From Kappaphycus alvarezii (lineage: Eukaryota > Rhodophyta > Florideophyceae > Gigartinales > Solieriaceae): a DNA stretch of 64,000 bases. The notes under the pieces are model-generated. The model had not been told where the DNA came from. It ran no database searches and saw only the letters and a list, made by a program, of their open reading frames with translations. A program made the position numbers and the translations under genes. The stretch covers positions 1 through 64,000 of the forward strand of contig NADL03000555.1 of assembly GCA_002205965.3 (NCBI GenBank). Reading direction: 5' to 3'. Below are positions 17,912 to 29,775 of this stretch, in pieces; the first letter of the stretch is position 1, and the number at the start of each line of letters is the position of its first letter.

Positions 17912-20900
17912 GGATTGCTTGGGTTTGTCAATATTACAAATTTAGAATGGCATTTATCTCAAACTGAATGGCCTGAATGGGAGGCATAAGTTTAGTATTC
18001 TGTCTTTACTGGAGGCTCATCGGTACTTTAAATGTTTTTGTTTTTCGTTTTATACACCGCTTAATCCATTATGTTGCTTTCTCGAAAAATAATTTCTTTA
18101 TTGTAGAACCAGTTGCTCTATCATTTTCACGGGTTTAAATAACATAAACAACGGTACTCATAGCGGTGTTGTCTCGTAAGCTGGAGATGTGATGTTCAAC
18201 TTTCCCAATTCTTTATCTTTTTGTCCACCACTGTAGATGACTTCTTGGTTACGGCTTTTGTAAACCCTCTGACCTCCCAAAACATAAGATCGAGGCTTGT
18301 CGTTTCATTTACACCTCTGAACGCGACGAGGGCTGCGAAAGATAGTTAGGTACCATCACTTCCTCGCGGCATGCCCGCTGGCCGGCATTGAGCCGGCCCT
18401 GTAAGCAAGGTCATTTACTGTAGTGTTACCCATCAGCGACGACTTATCCTGCATAACGTATTAGCCTCGTGGATAAAACCGACCACAACTTGCATGCATC
18501 ATAATAACCCAAAAATTCCCCCCCTTCCTCGTCTCAATTGCGCGATCCGGGCGTATCCGTGGGCCCATATCTACTGTAGACGGTGAGCATCTGGAAAAGC
18601 ATGCGATAGTGGCGTAAATTGAGACAAGTTTGCAATTTCAGTGATGGTGACTTTCGAGGTGCGGTCCCTTTTCATGTAAGGGTTTATCGCGACGGTTGCT
18701 TCAGTATGTCTAGCGCCGCTCGTCTTCCAGATGGCCTCGCACTAGTCTCCTACTTTAGTAGTACTGAGGAAACGGGTCACAAAAACTGGCTTGAGGCCAT
18801 CAGCAACTCATTTCAGTTAGTAGAATACGCAACAGCTATACGCTAGTATTTGGTTGCTGTCGATTGCGAAATCCCTTTTCTTGACTATGAATACGATATC
18901 TACGCTCCGGTACAAATTTACTGGATACCAACCCACATATCTACCACAGTAAATTAACCCCCTATTTACACATTTTCTTGACTACTTGTCGTTTCAGATC
19001 CCATTATCAGTATTTAGTTTCGTGCACCCTGCTGAAAAGAAGCCATGGAGGTAACAAGGTATATTTCCAGCCGTGAAGTGTTGAAGCGGTTCCCATTCTG
19101 CTCGATGGGTTCATTGATGAATCCGACGAATAGGGCGTCATTTTTATGCAGAGTCATGCAGAGTCTTCAAACCCGTTGTTCAGTAATGTACTCGGCAATT
19201 TCCGCATTCAAAGTTTAAGAGTTGATTGTTTTTAGGGAAAAGCGATGTGTTTGCCGCATTGTGGTTTTGTTTATGCTGCTTTGGGGGGGACATACGTAGT
19301 GTGCGTTATTACAAGCAGTAAATACTGTAACCGACATATGCAATTCGTACGTCACCGTAACCGTAGAGGACAAACTTTCCTTCGCGGAGATCCGCCATGG
19401 AAGTAGTTTGCCTAAATACCAAATGATAGTTGTTGATTCAAGTAAAAGGAGGCGTGCAGTACTATGGCTTACGGTATGAATGGCACAAGCAATATTCAAT
19501 TAAACAAGCTCTGAAACTGACACACGAGCTGGTGTAGTGTATTGTACTGCGCAGCATCGGGGCCCCATAGGTTACGAGTGGTGTCAATTCGCACAAGCTT
19601 AATACTTTTATGTGTAGTTGAACAAGCGGGTGGTGTTTACATTTCCAATGTTTCCATTTCCAACCATCGTTCCTCTATAGACTGGTTGCTGTACTGTACA
19701 GTACAGGACATGATTCTGAGTTTTCAATATTCTTACGATTGGTAACCTATGATAGTGTAATTAAAATGAAATTTCATGATTAATGCTAAAGTACTCTTAT
19801 GGACAAGTAGAGCGATTCTCAATTGTTACATTTGCACTCCTGAGTCTTCCTTGAAATGGAGATTTTTCCATTACCGATGATATGCACTTTATAATAGTAC
19901 GAGTTGAAACTGACCGCTTTTTGCAGCATACTATTCTGTCATGTATTAGAATTATGCGATATAAAGTGAATAATTCGATAGACTGAACGGGACAAGTGAA
20001 GCGAAATGGATAGACTTGAAGTTTGTTCTCTCAAACGGTGGGTACACACAAAGGCCAGACCGATCTTGGAACGTATCAGATGGGAATGTACGTATGAAAA
20101 GGAAAATTCCCAAGGTATTTTTGAGAAAAAGCTTGATTATGGGTAATGTAAGGCTATGGACAACAACTGTATGATCCTGAAGGTATCATACAGTACAGGT
20201 TTGGGAGTCGTTCATAACTCTAGTCGGATGCCTTGAGCTTTTGCACTGTTTCAAAAAGTTGTTAATTTTGTGTAGCATTCTTGAAAATGCAAATGGTCAA
20301 AGCGTTGCTCGAATGACTATTCAAGGTGTCTGCAACCTATGCAATGCCATCTCATCTTATAAAATTAAATTCAGCCAAAAAAAAAAAACAAAAATTGAAA
20401 TTAAAATTGAAATTGAAATTGTGTGTGCAATTTCAGGAAGACAGAGACCTCTAGCCACTAGGCTAGAGGCTCTAGCCTAGGCTACCGCTACCTAGAGACA
20501 AGCTAGTCGAGAAACATACTCTCCACGGTACTGTACAGTACTGTACCCCAGATTTGATGATAATCTAAGTCATGTTAACATCAACTCAGTTTTAAATCAA
20601 ATAGATATGGATGAAGATTACCCTGAATGGACATCTTTCCTCAAACCACCAAATCTTCATTTTTATCATCAAATTCTGCATTGCAAAAAACCACAGAATG
20701 TAGCACCCTTCAGAGCTACCTTCTGCAAGTCTCTAATGCCACCCATCTCCTACATACCTCTCTCCTCAAGATATTATCGTCCGTCATCGATGTTGCGTGT
20801 GGACGTCCCCCTCAACATTCCTTAAGCCTCGCCCTTCAATTGCGACGCAGACACCTTCACTTTCGCGCTGCCTGCGCAGTTCGTACATTTTATCACTGAC

Positions 20901-21210
20901 CTTCCCGCCTTCCGTCCAATTTCACGTGCGCACTGTGCACTCGTAATGATCTTGAATTGCATTCGCCCACAATTTTTTCCCCACCCTTCGCTTTGAAACT
21001 TTCTCATCCGCTAACTTGACACTTGCAACACCAACCCCTACCTAGGCATTATTTTCGTTACACCCCTCAACCCACGCCTTTCACTTTTGAGTCGTTATTC
21101 CCATTCTCGCACACATCTACGCATTCAAGACCATTTCTAGTCTCCCCGATCCCCCCACCATTGACTTGGCCATCACTATTCACTATTCACAGATCCTCGA
21201 CGGACACTGT
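17912..21210. other. Intergenic stretch without a supported gene
   Basis: The largest open frame is a 75-codon one at 18619-18846, without family resemblance. Content includes a homopurine/A-rich run at 20377-20389, (TTGAAA)-type repeats at ~20391-20421, a 9-bp-arm inverted repeat CCTCTAGCC/GGCTAGAGG at 20448-20469, and the palindrome GTACTGTACAGTACTGTAC at 20528-20546. The 3' end (20900-21210) is C/T-rich and probably promoter and 5' UTR of the zinc-finger gene. Confidence 0.5.
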
Positions 21211-21211
21211 T

Positions 21212-22052
21212 ATGGACCAAGAGCTAACCGGAAACGCATTCAGGCGATTCATGCGCTATAGGGGTCTTTCAAGAGATCTCCGAGATGATTCTTCAGCTAC
21301 AGCGCCAGACTACGCGGGCGAGTTGTTGCAGCGCGCCCCGTCGTTTCATCAAAGGGATCAAGAACCGGAGACACACCACGTCCCGTCCACCCATGGCCTC
21401 CCAGCGAGCGCCAGGCTTGCCACAACTGCATCCTCCGACCCAGGAAACGTTCGTCGAACCCAGAGCACGTTTGAGACCGCACAAGGACAAAGTCCACGTC
21501 GCCGCCGTAAAGATAACTCCAAAGAGCCTCCGAAGAAACAATACAGATGTGAGTACTGCAATCTGCAGTTTGGTCGCAAACATCACAAAGAGAGACATGT
21601 AGCAAACATCCACAGGCAGGTGAGTCATTGGGGCTTACAAGTCCCTGTTCAATGTATGATCTGTAGTGCGGTTGCCGCTATCATCACGACAATATGGAGT
21701 CACTGACGTTCTTGAGTGACATGTTTTCTCAAAGGAAAAACCTTACGTCTGTGACATGTGTGGCCACCCCTTTCACCAAAAACCGAATCTGGATCGCCAT
21801 CGCGCGACTGTTCATTCAGAGGTCAGTCCTTTTCGATGTGACGAATGTGGTTTGACATTTTCCCGACGAAGCGTGCTTCGAAACCACATACAAACACTTC
21901 ACGATCGTAGTAGGCGCCATGAATGCCCAGTTTGCCACCAAGTGTTCATAGCCAATCGGGATCTTGCCGCACACATGAGGTCTGATCACCCCGGTCATTC
22001 AGGGAATGTGTACAGCCGCTCTGGATCTTCGTCAAAAGATAGGGGACACTAA
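21212..22052 (+). CDS. C2H2 zinc-finger protein, four fingers, one intron
   Basis: Exon 1 is 21212-21619 and exon 2 is 21735-22052, joined in phase 0. The start is the ATG at 21212 (MDQELTGNAFRRFMRYRGLS); an in-frame ATG at 21023 is also open, but it lies in C/T-rich, UTR-like sequence. The N-terminal ~110 residues are low-complexity and Ser/Pro/Arg-rich, ending in a basic KKQYR. Four fingers follow with C-x2-C-x12-H-x4-H spacing: CEYCNLQF, CDMCGHPF, CDECGLTF and CPVCHQVF. The intron falls in the linker between fingers 1 and 2; splicing creates HRQ-EKPYVC, close to the TGEKPY consensus, which strongly supports it. This is likely a sequence-specific DNA-binding regulator. The 3' side has AATAAA at 22250. 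Confidence 0.85.
21620..21734 (+). other. 115-nt intron of the zinc-finger gene
   Basis: It has a GTGAGT donor at 21620 and a pyrimidine-rich TTTTCTCAAAG acceptor ending at 21734. Without splicing, exon 1 runs into a stop at 21704-21706, and the second finger lacks its proper start. Confidence 0.8.
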
Positions 22053-22263
22053 CGCTGCTTAGTAATTGACGGTTTGTAACGAGACTTTTGCGCACCTCCA
22101 TAACCAGTTTCATCGGACATCATCGCATTTCTGTGTCATGAGTAAGTGCGTTTTTGCCATACGCCATTCTACTTCATTCAATGGGAATACTAAAACAGCA
22201 GAAAGCCTCTTGAGAGTATGTCTTGCGACGTACTCTTCTGGTCGATACCAATAAACAAGCAAC

Positions 22264-22290
22264 AGTAAAGAGCTGTCTTCGCTCTTTACT
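22264..22290 (+). other. Hairpin downstream of the zinc-finger gene
   Basis: AGTAAAGAGC, a 7-base loop, then GCTCTTTACT form perfect 10-bp arms. It lies 10 bp beyond an AATAAA (22250-22255), so it could sit near the 3' end of the transcript. Confidence 0.5.
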
Positions 22291-25071
22291 TCTTTGGAAG
22301 CAATGTAAAGTTCGTGGCGAAATTTCATCACGCACATTGAAAGACCGCACTTTAAAGTCTTCCTAAACAGTCGTTATCTCAAACAGCTCCGCCTCACGTT
22401 ATGCTAGAATCTTGGAGCCGGCAGCTGATCTCGGTTGGTTATCGCCATTGATAAACAGGTCAAATATCAATTTAGTTGTGTTCTTTTCCCACTTGAGAAA
22501 TAGTCTCTCTTTCAGCCATCTGAGTCTTTCTTTGTTACCCACTAGGGTCAACTATTTTAATCAGGTCTCTTCGCGTTGATAGCGTCGGATGGTCTTCTTT
22601 ATGACTGAGAAGCTTTTATCGATACGTGAAGTAGTGTCATATTATAAGTAAAGCAACTGTACAGTTGCACTTGCCCTACGGCAATTGCAGTAGTACCTGC
22701 AGGCATGCTGTGAGCATTCGCGTCCTCCCTACATGAAGTCGCTCTCAACCTCGATTACAGCAGGGGCTGGTGTGCGGCCTAGGAGGACCCGTACCCTGAA
22801 TCTTGAATAGGAAAGGTGTGAGCAAGCCAATATTGGTGCCCCTTTCTTGAGAGGCACTCCTCACTTGCCTTATAAAGGAAGGTGCAGAAAGATTTGGTAG
22901 TTCTTGCCTGAATGCAAAGCAACGCTTGCATCCTTAGAGGGTGAACCAAATGTTCCACTAGTAAGGTAGAATAACTTCTTGCTCCAACACCGGATTTCGG
23001 GTATGTTGCCGCTCCTCACTTACAACAATGTTAATATACCATTCAAACTGGGGCAGTAGAAGAATGGAATGTGTTTGGATCTACAATGCAAGCGAAGCTC
23101 GTAACTGCATTGTTTCTCGGTAGAATCTATCTCTCATGTTCTTCCGACGAATACGCCTTTTCCGTAAATCATTCTGGATTTTTTGCTTCATCCCTTTCAA
23201 ACTGAAATACAAGTCTGGCCTCAGGCATTTACTGGAAAATCTGCACTCAACATATGATATTTTGGTCTGGTTCAAGAAACAGCAGTCGCTACGACGCGGC
23301 TCCAAACTTGTCCATTGCGGCAAAGAACCAATGAATTGACAGAAACAGTCATGTAATGGGCCTCGGCAACATACACGGCCCTTTGTCAATAATGTGAGGA
23401 GGTGATAAGCCGTTTGGCATGGATTCGGCCTAGTCCAGCATGGACGAAATTCAGTAAATCGTACTTGCTGCTTGGTATGGATACAGCTTGATCCAGAACG
23501 GTTGAAGTGCAATTATTCCTGCTTACGACCAATTTTGCCGCTCAGCTTAGGTTTCACGTTTCTGTACCGAATATTCCAAAACAGTATCCTCAGAATTAAC
23601 CCATCAAACCACGTAATCAGGGCGGCCTGTACGTTACAGTATTATTACGTGTGACCGTACAAGACTATGGCCGAAACAAGGAGCAATACATAATGCCGTA
23701 AAGATGCCTTTGTACAACTTCTAGCTGAAGTATCCTGTCCTACTGGGGGATGATGCTTTGCTCTTCTTTTCAAAAAAAGGATAGGGTTGGAATAGCCCAA
23801 TCATGTTCAGTTTTAGTCCAATTTCTAGGTTGATTTTAGATCATTCACGTCGGTTCCCTATGGTGGCCACAGAAGCAGATGTACAGCTGTCGTAACCTTT
23901 ATTTTCTGCCCTACGATGCTCATGAGTTCTTTCTGGACTGTGATCATCAAAGGGAGTGATTCTGGAAACAAATCACATTCGGATATATGACAATTTGAAT
24001 GGGTCAACGCAAATCAAAACGAAGATCTATACATAAGATTTGGTTACAACTCTAATGTATATTGTCCTTCCAATCTGTGCTTAACCTTATCGATTTGATT
24101 TGGGTCCTTGCAGCGGTAACATCACCATCAACATCCGCTTCGAAAAGTGGTTTTCTGTAAAGAAACTAGCGCTCATATCCACTTAAGGAAGCATTACATC
24201 TGCCACGTCGGATATAGAGAATATGGAGATAGGACTGCAACAACCTTGTCTGTATCAAGGGCTCTTTATCAGTTCATGAAGAAAAATCCCTTCTTCCAGC
24301 CCCTCTGAGACGGGATATGTGTGTTGTACGAAATTACCTGTCACGGAAGTAAATTCGCTATGATTTTTAGATCTAAGGAACATGATGGCAATTTGATATT
24401 ATTATTTGAGAGCGGCATCTGCTTGGAATCATGAAATCTGCAACATCAGGAGAATAGTTGACCATTATTGCGTAAAGCATACCCGATTCAATTTTCGGTA
24501 GCATTCAACAAAAGCGAGTTGGAAGTTAAAGGTACATCATTACTAGTCTGCAGAATAGCGAAAAATTTCCCATCAAAATTGTACAAATTCAATAAATCAG
24601 TGAATCTTGAGAAAGCTTTGTTGAACCTAACCACCTCGAAAGCCTTTCCAGGACTACGTTTGGTACATAATACAATATCTGACAATCACAGAGCCCATCT
24701 CATGATTTCCTCCCAGGTTGATAATACATGTAGATTTGATTTGTAAGAGTTGCCGAGAATTTTCCGGTAGTTGCATGGAAGGCCTCGTTTTGGGCAATCG
24801 ATAGCAAATGACATACTATTCTCATTTAAATCATGGTTCCCTCTTGGTGTCGCCCTGAATTCGTTGGAAACAGAGATTTCCTAAGAAGTGGGAAATTTGG
24901 GGTTATTTTAATGTGTGGAAGATGTGGTCGGTTGAATCCACACCGCTGGAAGCTCATAACGAGAGAAAAGTCGTCACTGAGTAACGCTAAATAACTTTCT
25001 CTAAAGGACCGGCTCAATGCCAGCGATCTAACAAGTAAATAGCTTCACGTGGCTGTCAAAAACTCTACATA

Positions 25072-25107
25072 CCTTGGCTGTGAGTTTATGTAAACTCACA
25101 GCCAAGG
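25072..25107. repeat. Perfect 36-bp palindrome, 17-bp arms
   Basis: CCTTGGCTGTGAGTTTA at 25072-25088 is followed by TG and its exact reverse complement at 25091-25107. It could be a cruciform-forming site, a dimeric protein target, or the fused ends of a small inverted-repeat element. Confidence 0.9.
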
Positions 25108-25542
25108 CTTAGCCTTTAGAACTCTGCTCGCTATAGTCATGTGAAGCCCTGGAACGACGACTGGGGGCGTTTTGTTCGGTTTACCTTAGCAAAAACTGGA
25201 ACATGTCAAACTATGTTGAAAATCGGCGGAATGCAGAGTATTCCTCCAACAATACTACTTTCTCATTAAATGCATCAATGTTTGGTTATGTGAATTGCGT
25301 CTCGTCACTGAGTAGAGCACTGTTTTTCCGTCATAAAGAGTTTGTGCAGATTTTGAGATTGACAGAGAGAATCACTGCAGGTTGTTGGGAACGGCCATTC
25401 AAATGGTTGTGGTAATCAAATCCTTCAAGCTGGAAATTGGATTATGGTGTCCATGAGAATTTAACGGATGTGGTACTCCAGCAAGGTATTTTCTCTCAAA
25501 AAATAAAAAATGACGTCAGATTTACGCGAGAGTAATATAGCA

Positions 25543-25658
25543 CAGTACAGTACAGTACTGTACGGGTATATTACTTCAAGAGGGAACATTCCTCATTTTG
25601 TAACGAGAGCCAAGCATTGTACTGGTGGCGTACTGTACTGTACTGTACCATACTGTAC
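25543..25658. repeat. GTAC-type palindromic microsatellite pair
   Basis: CAGTACAGTACAGTACTGTAC at 25543-25563 and TACTGTACTGTACTGTAC at 25631-25648 (plus TACTGTAC at 25651) belong to a dispersed (GTAC/TGTA) motif. The motif recurs at 19691, 20528, 26145, 27610 and in both LTRs of the element at 53-56 kb. Confidence 0.7.
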
Positions 25659-28328
25659 AATGCATATGTACCCCTCTCATTAATTAACGGTACAATGGGT
25701 ATCGCCTCTGGTACAATTCATGGCACCGGATGAAGAGAGATGCGAATTCAGGTAACCTCTCGATAAGCGCAAAGCAGGCGTGGAAAGAATTGCTTGTACT
25801 GTACAGTGCCCACAAAGGCGTTTATACTTGTGGGCTATCGTCAAACTACGTACTCATCTTACACAGAAATTTGTTGCGGAATTGCCTCAGTGGTCCTCGT
25901 AATGTACAAGCCGGGAAAGTCGGCTAGTTATGCGTAAGCATGTGAAAGTGAGAAAGCGCAATCCTCCTGACTCCGCTTGGTGACTTTTCTTGTGACTAAA
26001 ATGCGTTCCGCTTTATTGTATGTAGTTCTTGTTCATACAGTCTTACAGCACAGTACTTTGTCAGTACTGCCATGGCGCACATTTACAACACTTGACAAGA
26101 CTTTCTCCTCTTGTTGGGGGGGTTCTCGCTGTCACTGCACTGTCCTGTACAGTACAGTATCCTTTAGAGCACGATAATACAGTAATGTACACATCTTTGT
26201 CTAAAACAAGGTGACACTTTGCGCAAAAGGGAGATACCAAAGCTTACACTTGGCATAGCTGTAAGCCTTACCGGTTATCGGATTCCTTTCCATCTCCGTT
26301 ACGGGGATGGGTCGAACATTACCGTACCGTGATAACATCCGCAGATTGGACCGCCAATCGGGTTGACGACTTCTTAATCTACGAACCGATCAACCACCCT
26401 TTTCTTACCACCAGTTGCCTAATTCGAATGAAATATGATGGTTCCGGTTCCGTCATGGAGCTGTGTAGGAGGTTTATTGCTATGTTTTACAATTTATGGG
26501 TCTCTTGTTTTATGTATGGGTTTAGCTTTTCATAGCGACCAATTACGGGGTCTATATTAATTAAATTAGGCTCTGGAAAAATCTTGAGAAATCTGGAAGA
26601 ATCTAGATTCATTTTATTTATGCATTTCATGTATTTCCCGGATTACACTAGCGGGACTGCATTGAGAAGAAGGATATTTACTAATTCATTTTAAGGTGAA
26701 GAGAACAGTTTACGGCTTTTCTTTTCTACTAGTGGTCTTCGCTGAGAGCTTTGCGCCCCGTAATTTAGATTGCTGTATTTAATATACCAGCAGTAAATCA
26801 GTAGTGCGGTTCATTAAACTTAATCACTAAAATTTTATTCAAACCATTTAGCTAAGTAGCCCGGAATATACAACTTCTCGACTCGTTCTTTCTGGTTTTG
26901 TAGTGTAGATAGACACGTTCCTAGAGTGTGTGTAGTTGGCGAAAGTGCTACATTAACCTGACCGTGAGAAAAAAACGTATCTTGTAAATCCAGCCCCAAC
27001 TACCCACCAAACGATTAACCTTTGGCTTTGCAGTGACCCGAAAACACACTGCGACTGGCAACATGGTGGGCATGGGGGGGTTCGCTTACTGTAACAGATA
27101 AACTGGCTGATACCCAGCCAATTTGTACGCTGGTAGTGAGCATGTAAGTGAAAGGTTGCGGCAGGTGCTGATGGCGCTTCACCCTACCAGCATATTTCAC
27201 TCCATGTTCCACTCGCAGCACTGTTAACTAACCCAAACATTCCCCTCTACCAGCTAGTAGACGGGAGGCCAGCAAGCAAGCAGCCTGCATTGGAGTTTGC
27301 TGCTAATGCGAAGGAGGGGAAATTGGGGTGCTTTACTGATTAGGGATGGAGGACGGCTATTTTCCAAAGACGAGAAGGGGGACCGGTCTGTTTGTTAGAG
27401 TCTGCTAATAGGCAGAGTCACTGTAAAACATCACCTTGCACCTTCGAAATCCGTTCCAGGGGAACAGCAGTCTAAAAAATTTATAAATCCCAAATCAAGG
27501 GATTGCCAAAAAATTTCAAATTTCAAATTTAAAGTTTTGGAGATTTTTGCGCTCTTGAAAATTTACCAATGAAAAAACTGACACACACACATGTACAGAC
27601 AGCGTAACCAGTACTGTACTGTTGTACACACAGTACTGTACTGTAGTGATGGTTTTCTTTACTTTGGTGGAATGATTGGAAAATGATGGGTGAATATGAT
27701 AAGGGGGCTTCGACGTGGCTGTGATCCACAACTGGAAGCAAGTCACGCTGTCACGTCTGCCTCTCGGTGGCATTTGCATCCGCCGGACTGTAAGCCACTC
27801 GAGATATGGCCACGTTGGCAGCATACCGTTGCTCAAGGACTTGATGTGCGATCAGAATCAGTCGGACAGGTCTATATAACCGACAACTTGGAAACCTTTG
27901 GCACAACTTCTGGTCCCTCAAGTCGTCGCTTGTTCTCCCGCCTCCCTCCCTCCACTCATCCTTCATGGCCCAATCACAAGCCGTCTTTTGTTCTTGATTT
28001 ATGATGATATGATTTTATGGATTCAAATGTCACGTAAACGCAGCAACGGTGGAAGTTTGATTTGGTTCTGGTCAGAGGATTAACACGCATAATGGTCACG
28101 GGCGTATGACCGCGCTACTCTCCTTACAACTCTTGCGACGCGAACACACCAAATCTAAAGAGTTTACCCAAGCGTACGCATGATGGAACGAATGGAACCG
28201 GACAAGGATCTCAGCGTCTGGGGAGACACGCCGATCACCTCATCCAATTCCACCATTCTATTACTCCCGGTCATTTTTTCTCAGTCCACATTTCACCTAC
28301 CCTCTCGCCGGAATATCCTCTCGCCTAC

Positions 28329-28586
28329 GTGTGCCTCCCACGGCCGGCCATTGCTGGCAGCGAACGTGCACTCAAGACAAGTAAGGTTGGCACCAAACGG
28401 AAGCTGTCACACTACACCCCTTTGGGGTACCATCCCCGGAAGAAGCGCCCCGCGCCCATAGCCGCTGTACAGCAGCATCCGGAGATTCGAGTGATCAAGC
28501 ATTTTGAACCCTGCCTTCACCAGTTCTGTCTCGAGCAAACGTTCAACACGAAGGTTCAAATCAATCCCAACTACTGGAGCAAGTAA
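28329..28586 (+). CDS. Small basic ORF of unknown function
   Basis: An 85-codon frame includes a basic patch (KVGTKRKLSH, HPRKKRP) and ends INPNYWSK. The overlapping frame from 28180 (MMERMEPDKDLSVWG) may supply an upstream exon: a GTAAGG donor-like site lies at 28381. After the stop there are two copies of AGTTATCCCTGTT (~28597 and ~28630) and AATAAA at ~28757, compatible with a 3' UTR. No family recognised. Confidence 0.3.
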   Translation: MCLPRPAIAGSERALKTSKVGTKRKLSHYTPLGYHPRKKRPAPIAAVQQHPEIRVIKHFEPCLHQFCLEQTFNTKVQINPNYWSK

Positions 28587-28893
28587 GCTGCATAAGTTAT
28601 CCCTGTTTGCTGTAATGCGTACTTATTTAGTTATCCCTGTTGCTGTTAGCTATTTGCTTTGATAAAGTGTTATGTGTTTCTCTATTTTTTTAAATTCACC
28701 ACAGATATATGCAAGTGCAACATGCTAAGTCCTGAATACCCCACTGTAACAAACCTAATAAAGTTTTATAATACTGTACATGAAGTAAAGATGATTATAC
28801 AAAAAGAATTAGGTTAGGAAAGGACGGCTAAACTCTGCATGTTGTGGGGCGCGACATATTTCGGACGCGGCACATGTGGACCAAATCGCATAA

Positions 28894-29421
28894 CTAAGTT
28901 GCATATATGTAAACCCGATTCTTCACTCCTCCCGTCGAGCATTCGCTGCGGGTTGCGACATCGGCCCAATATTCGTCGATTACCTTCGACGTCGTCGCTG
29001 ACGGTGATCCAAGCGAGTCGAAGGCTAAAGGCACAAACATCCATCCCAATTTTGATCGCCCTGGGAGGGCTTCCTCGGGGATGGCTGCTACTTTGCTGGA
29101 AAACTCCCTATTTTTCCGTCTTTCCGATGTGTAAGTAATGGCGCACGCCTCTCGCGCTCCAATGGACATGAAACCCTCTTAGAATGGCGATGTTACAGTG
29201 ACAGCGTGCGCCACCAAGAGGGGTGACAAGGTGTTGATCTCGTCTGACCCCGGTTGCACTTGGATGTCGGCAGGCCGTGCATTCAGTCCGGGAAGTAAGT
29301 ATTTCACCTCATATTGGAAGCCGACTCCTGCTGCCTTGACCAGTTGCCTGTCAAAGACCTTCGCTGTTTGCATTGTGCCAAGTAGTCCACCCCAGTCCCT
29401 TTTTGCAGTGATTGTGTCCAC
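28894..29421 (-). pseudogene. C-terminal domain of a retroelement polyprotein
   Basis: The minus-strand frame reads LLPGLNARPADIQVQPGS, then VAHAVTVTSP, one in-frame TAA at ~29176-29178, then ACAITYTSERRKN and GWMFVPLAFDSLGSPS. This order (RPAD box, 'DVTVTSP' strand, ALA/ERRK segment, 'PLA..S.G' strand) is what I recall for the region after the reverse transcriptase in a family of eukaryotic retroelement proteins. Another TAA lies ~15 bp upstream of 29421. No RT core is visible upstream, so it is a 5'-truncated copy, typical of non-LTR insertion. The family assignment is from memory. Confidence 0.45.
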
Positions 29422-29775
29422 TTTAGCATCCCATTATCCTTCCACAAAGGCCATATTTGGAGCAGCCGCTCAATTTGGAGCACTCAAATTAAAGTCTAAT
29501 CATCTTTACTTCATTTTTATAAAAACGCAAATTAATACTGCTACTTTTTTACGGCACAGACGTCAATGAAAATCCTCAATTGGTGTGACCATATGACCAG
29601 GCGTGGGGTGCAGGTCCTTTTTTCCTCTACAAAATATAATTCCTGCCAATCTTAAACAATACCATACAGTACTGTGATCCGAAAAAACATACTGCTATCT
29701 TCAATAATTTAGACTTACCCCCCGTGCAGCAGTATTGTCAGGAGTGCACAATGATTCCATAGCCCAACGAGCAAC

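Larger units (their letters stand above)
22340..28175. other. Long non-coding interval
   Basis: No open frame here resembles a known family; the largest is 143 codons (minus, 23081-23512) and Cys/Arg-rich without recognisable domains. Notable content is a perfect palindrome at 25072-25107 and clusters of GTACTGTAC microsatellite at 25543-25563, 25631-25658, 26145-26159 and 27610-27645. Confidence 0.5.

Noticed and set aside
21293..21628. Cys/Arg-rich minus-strand frames across the zinc-finger gene
   Set aside because: Antisense shadows of the low-complexity N-terminal region and finger 1.
23081..23512. 143-codon minus-strand frame as a gene
   Set aside because: No ATG-proximal features, no domain, and a frame of this length is expected by chance among this many frames.
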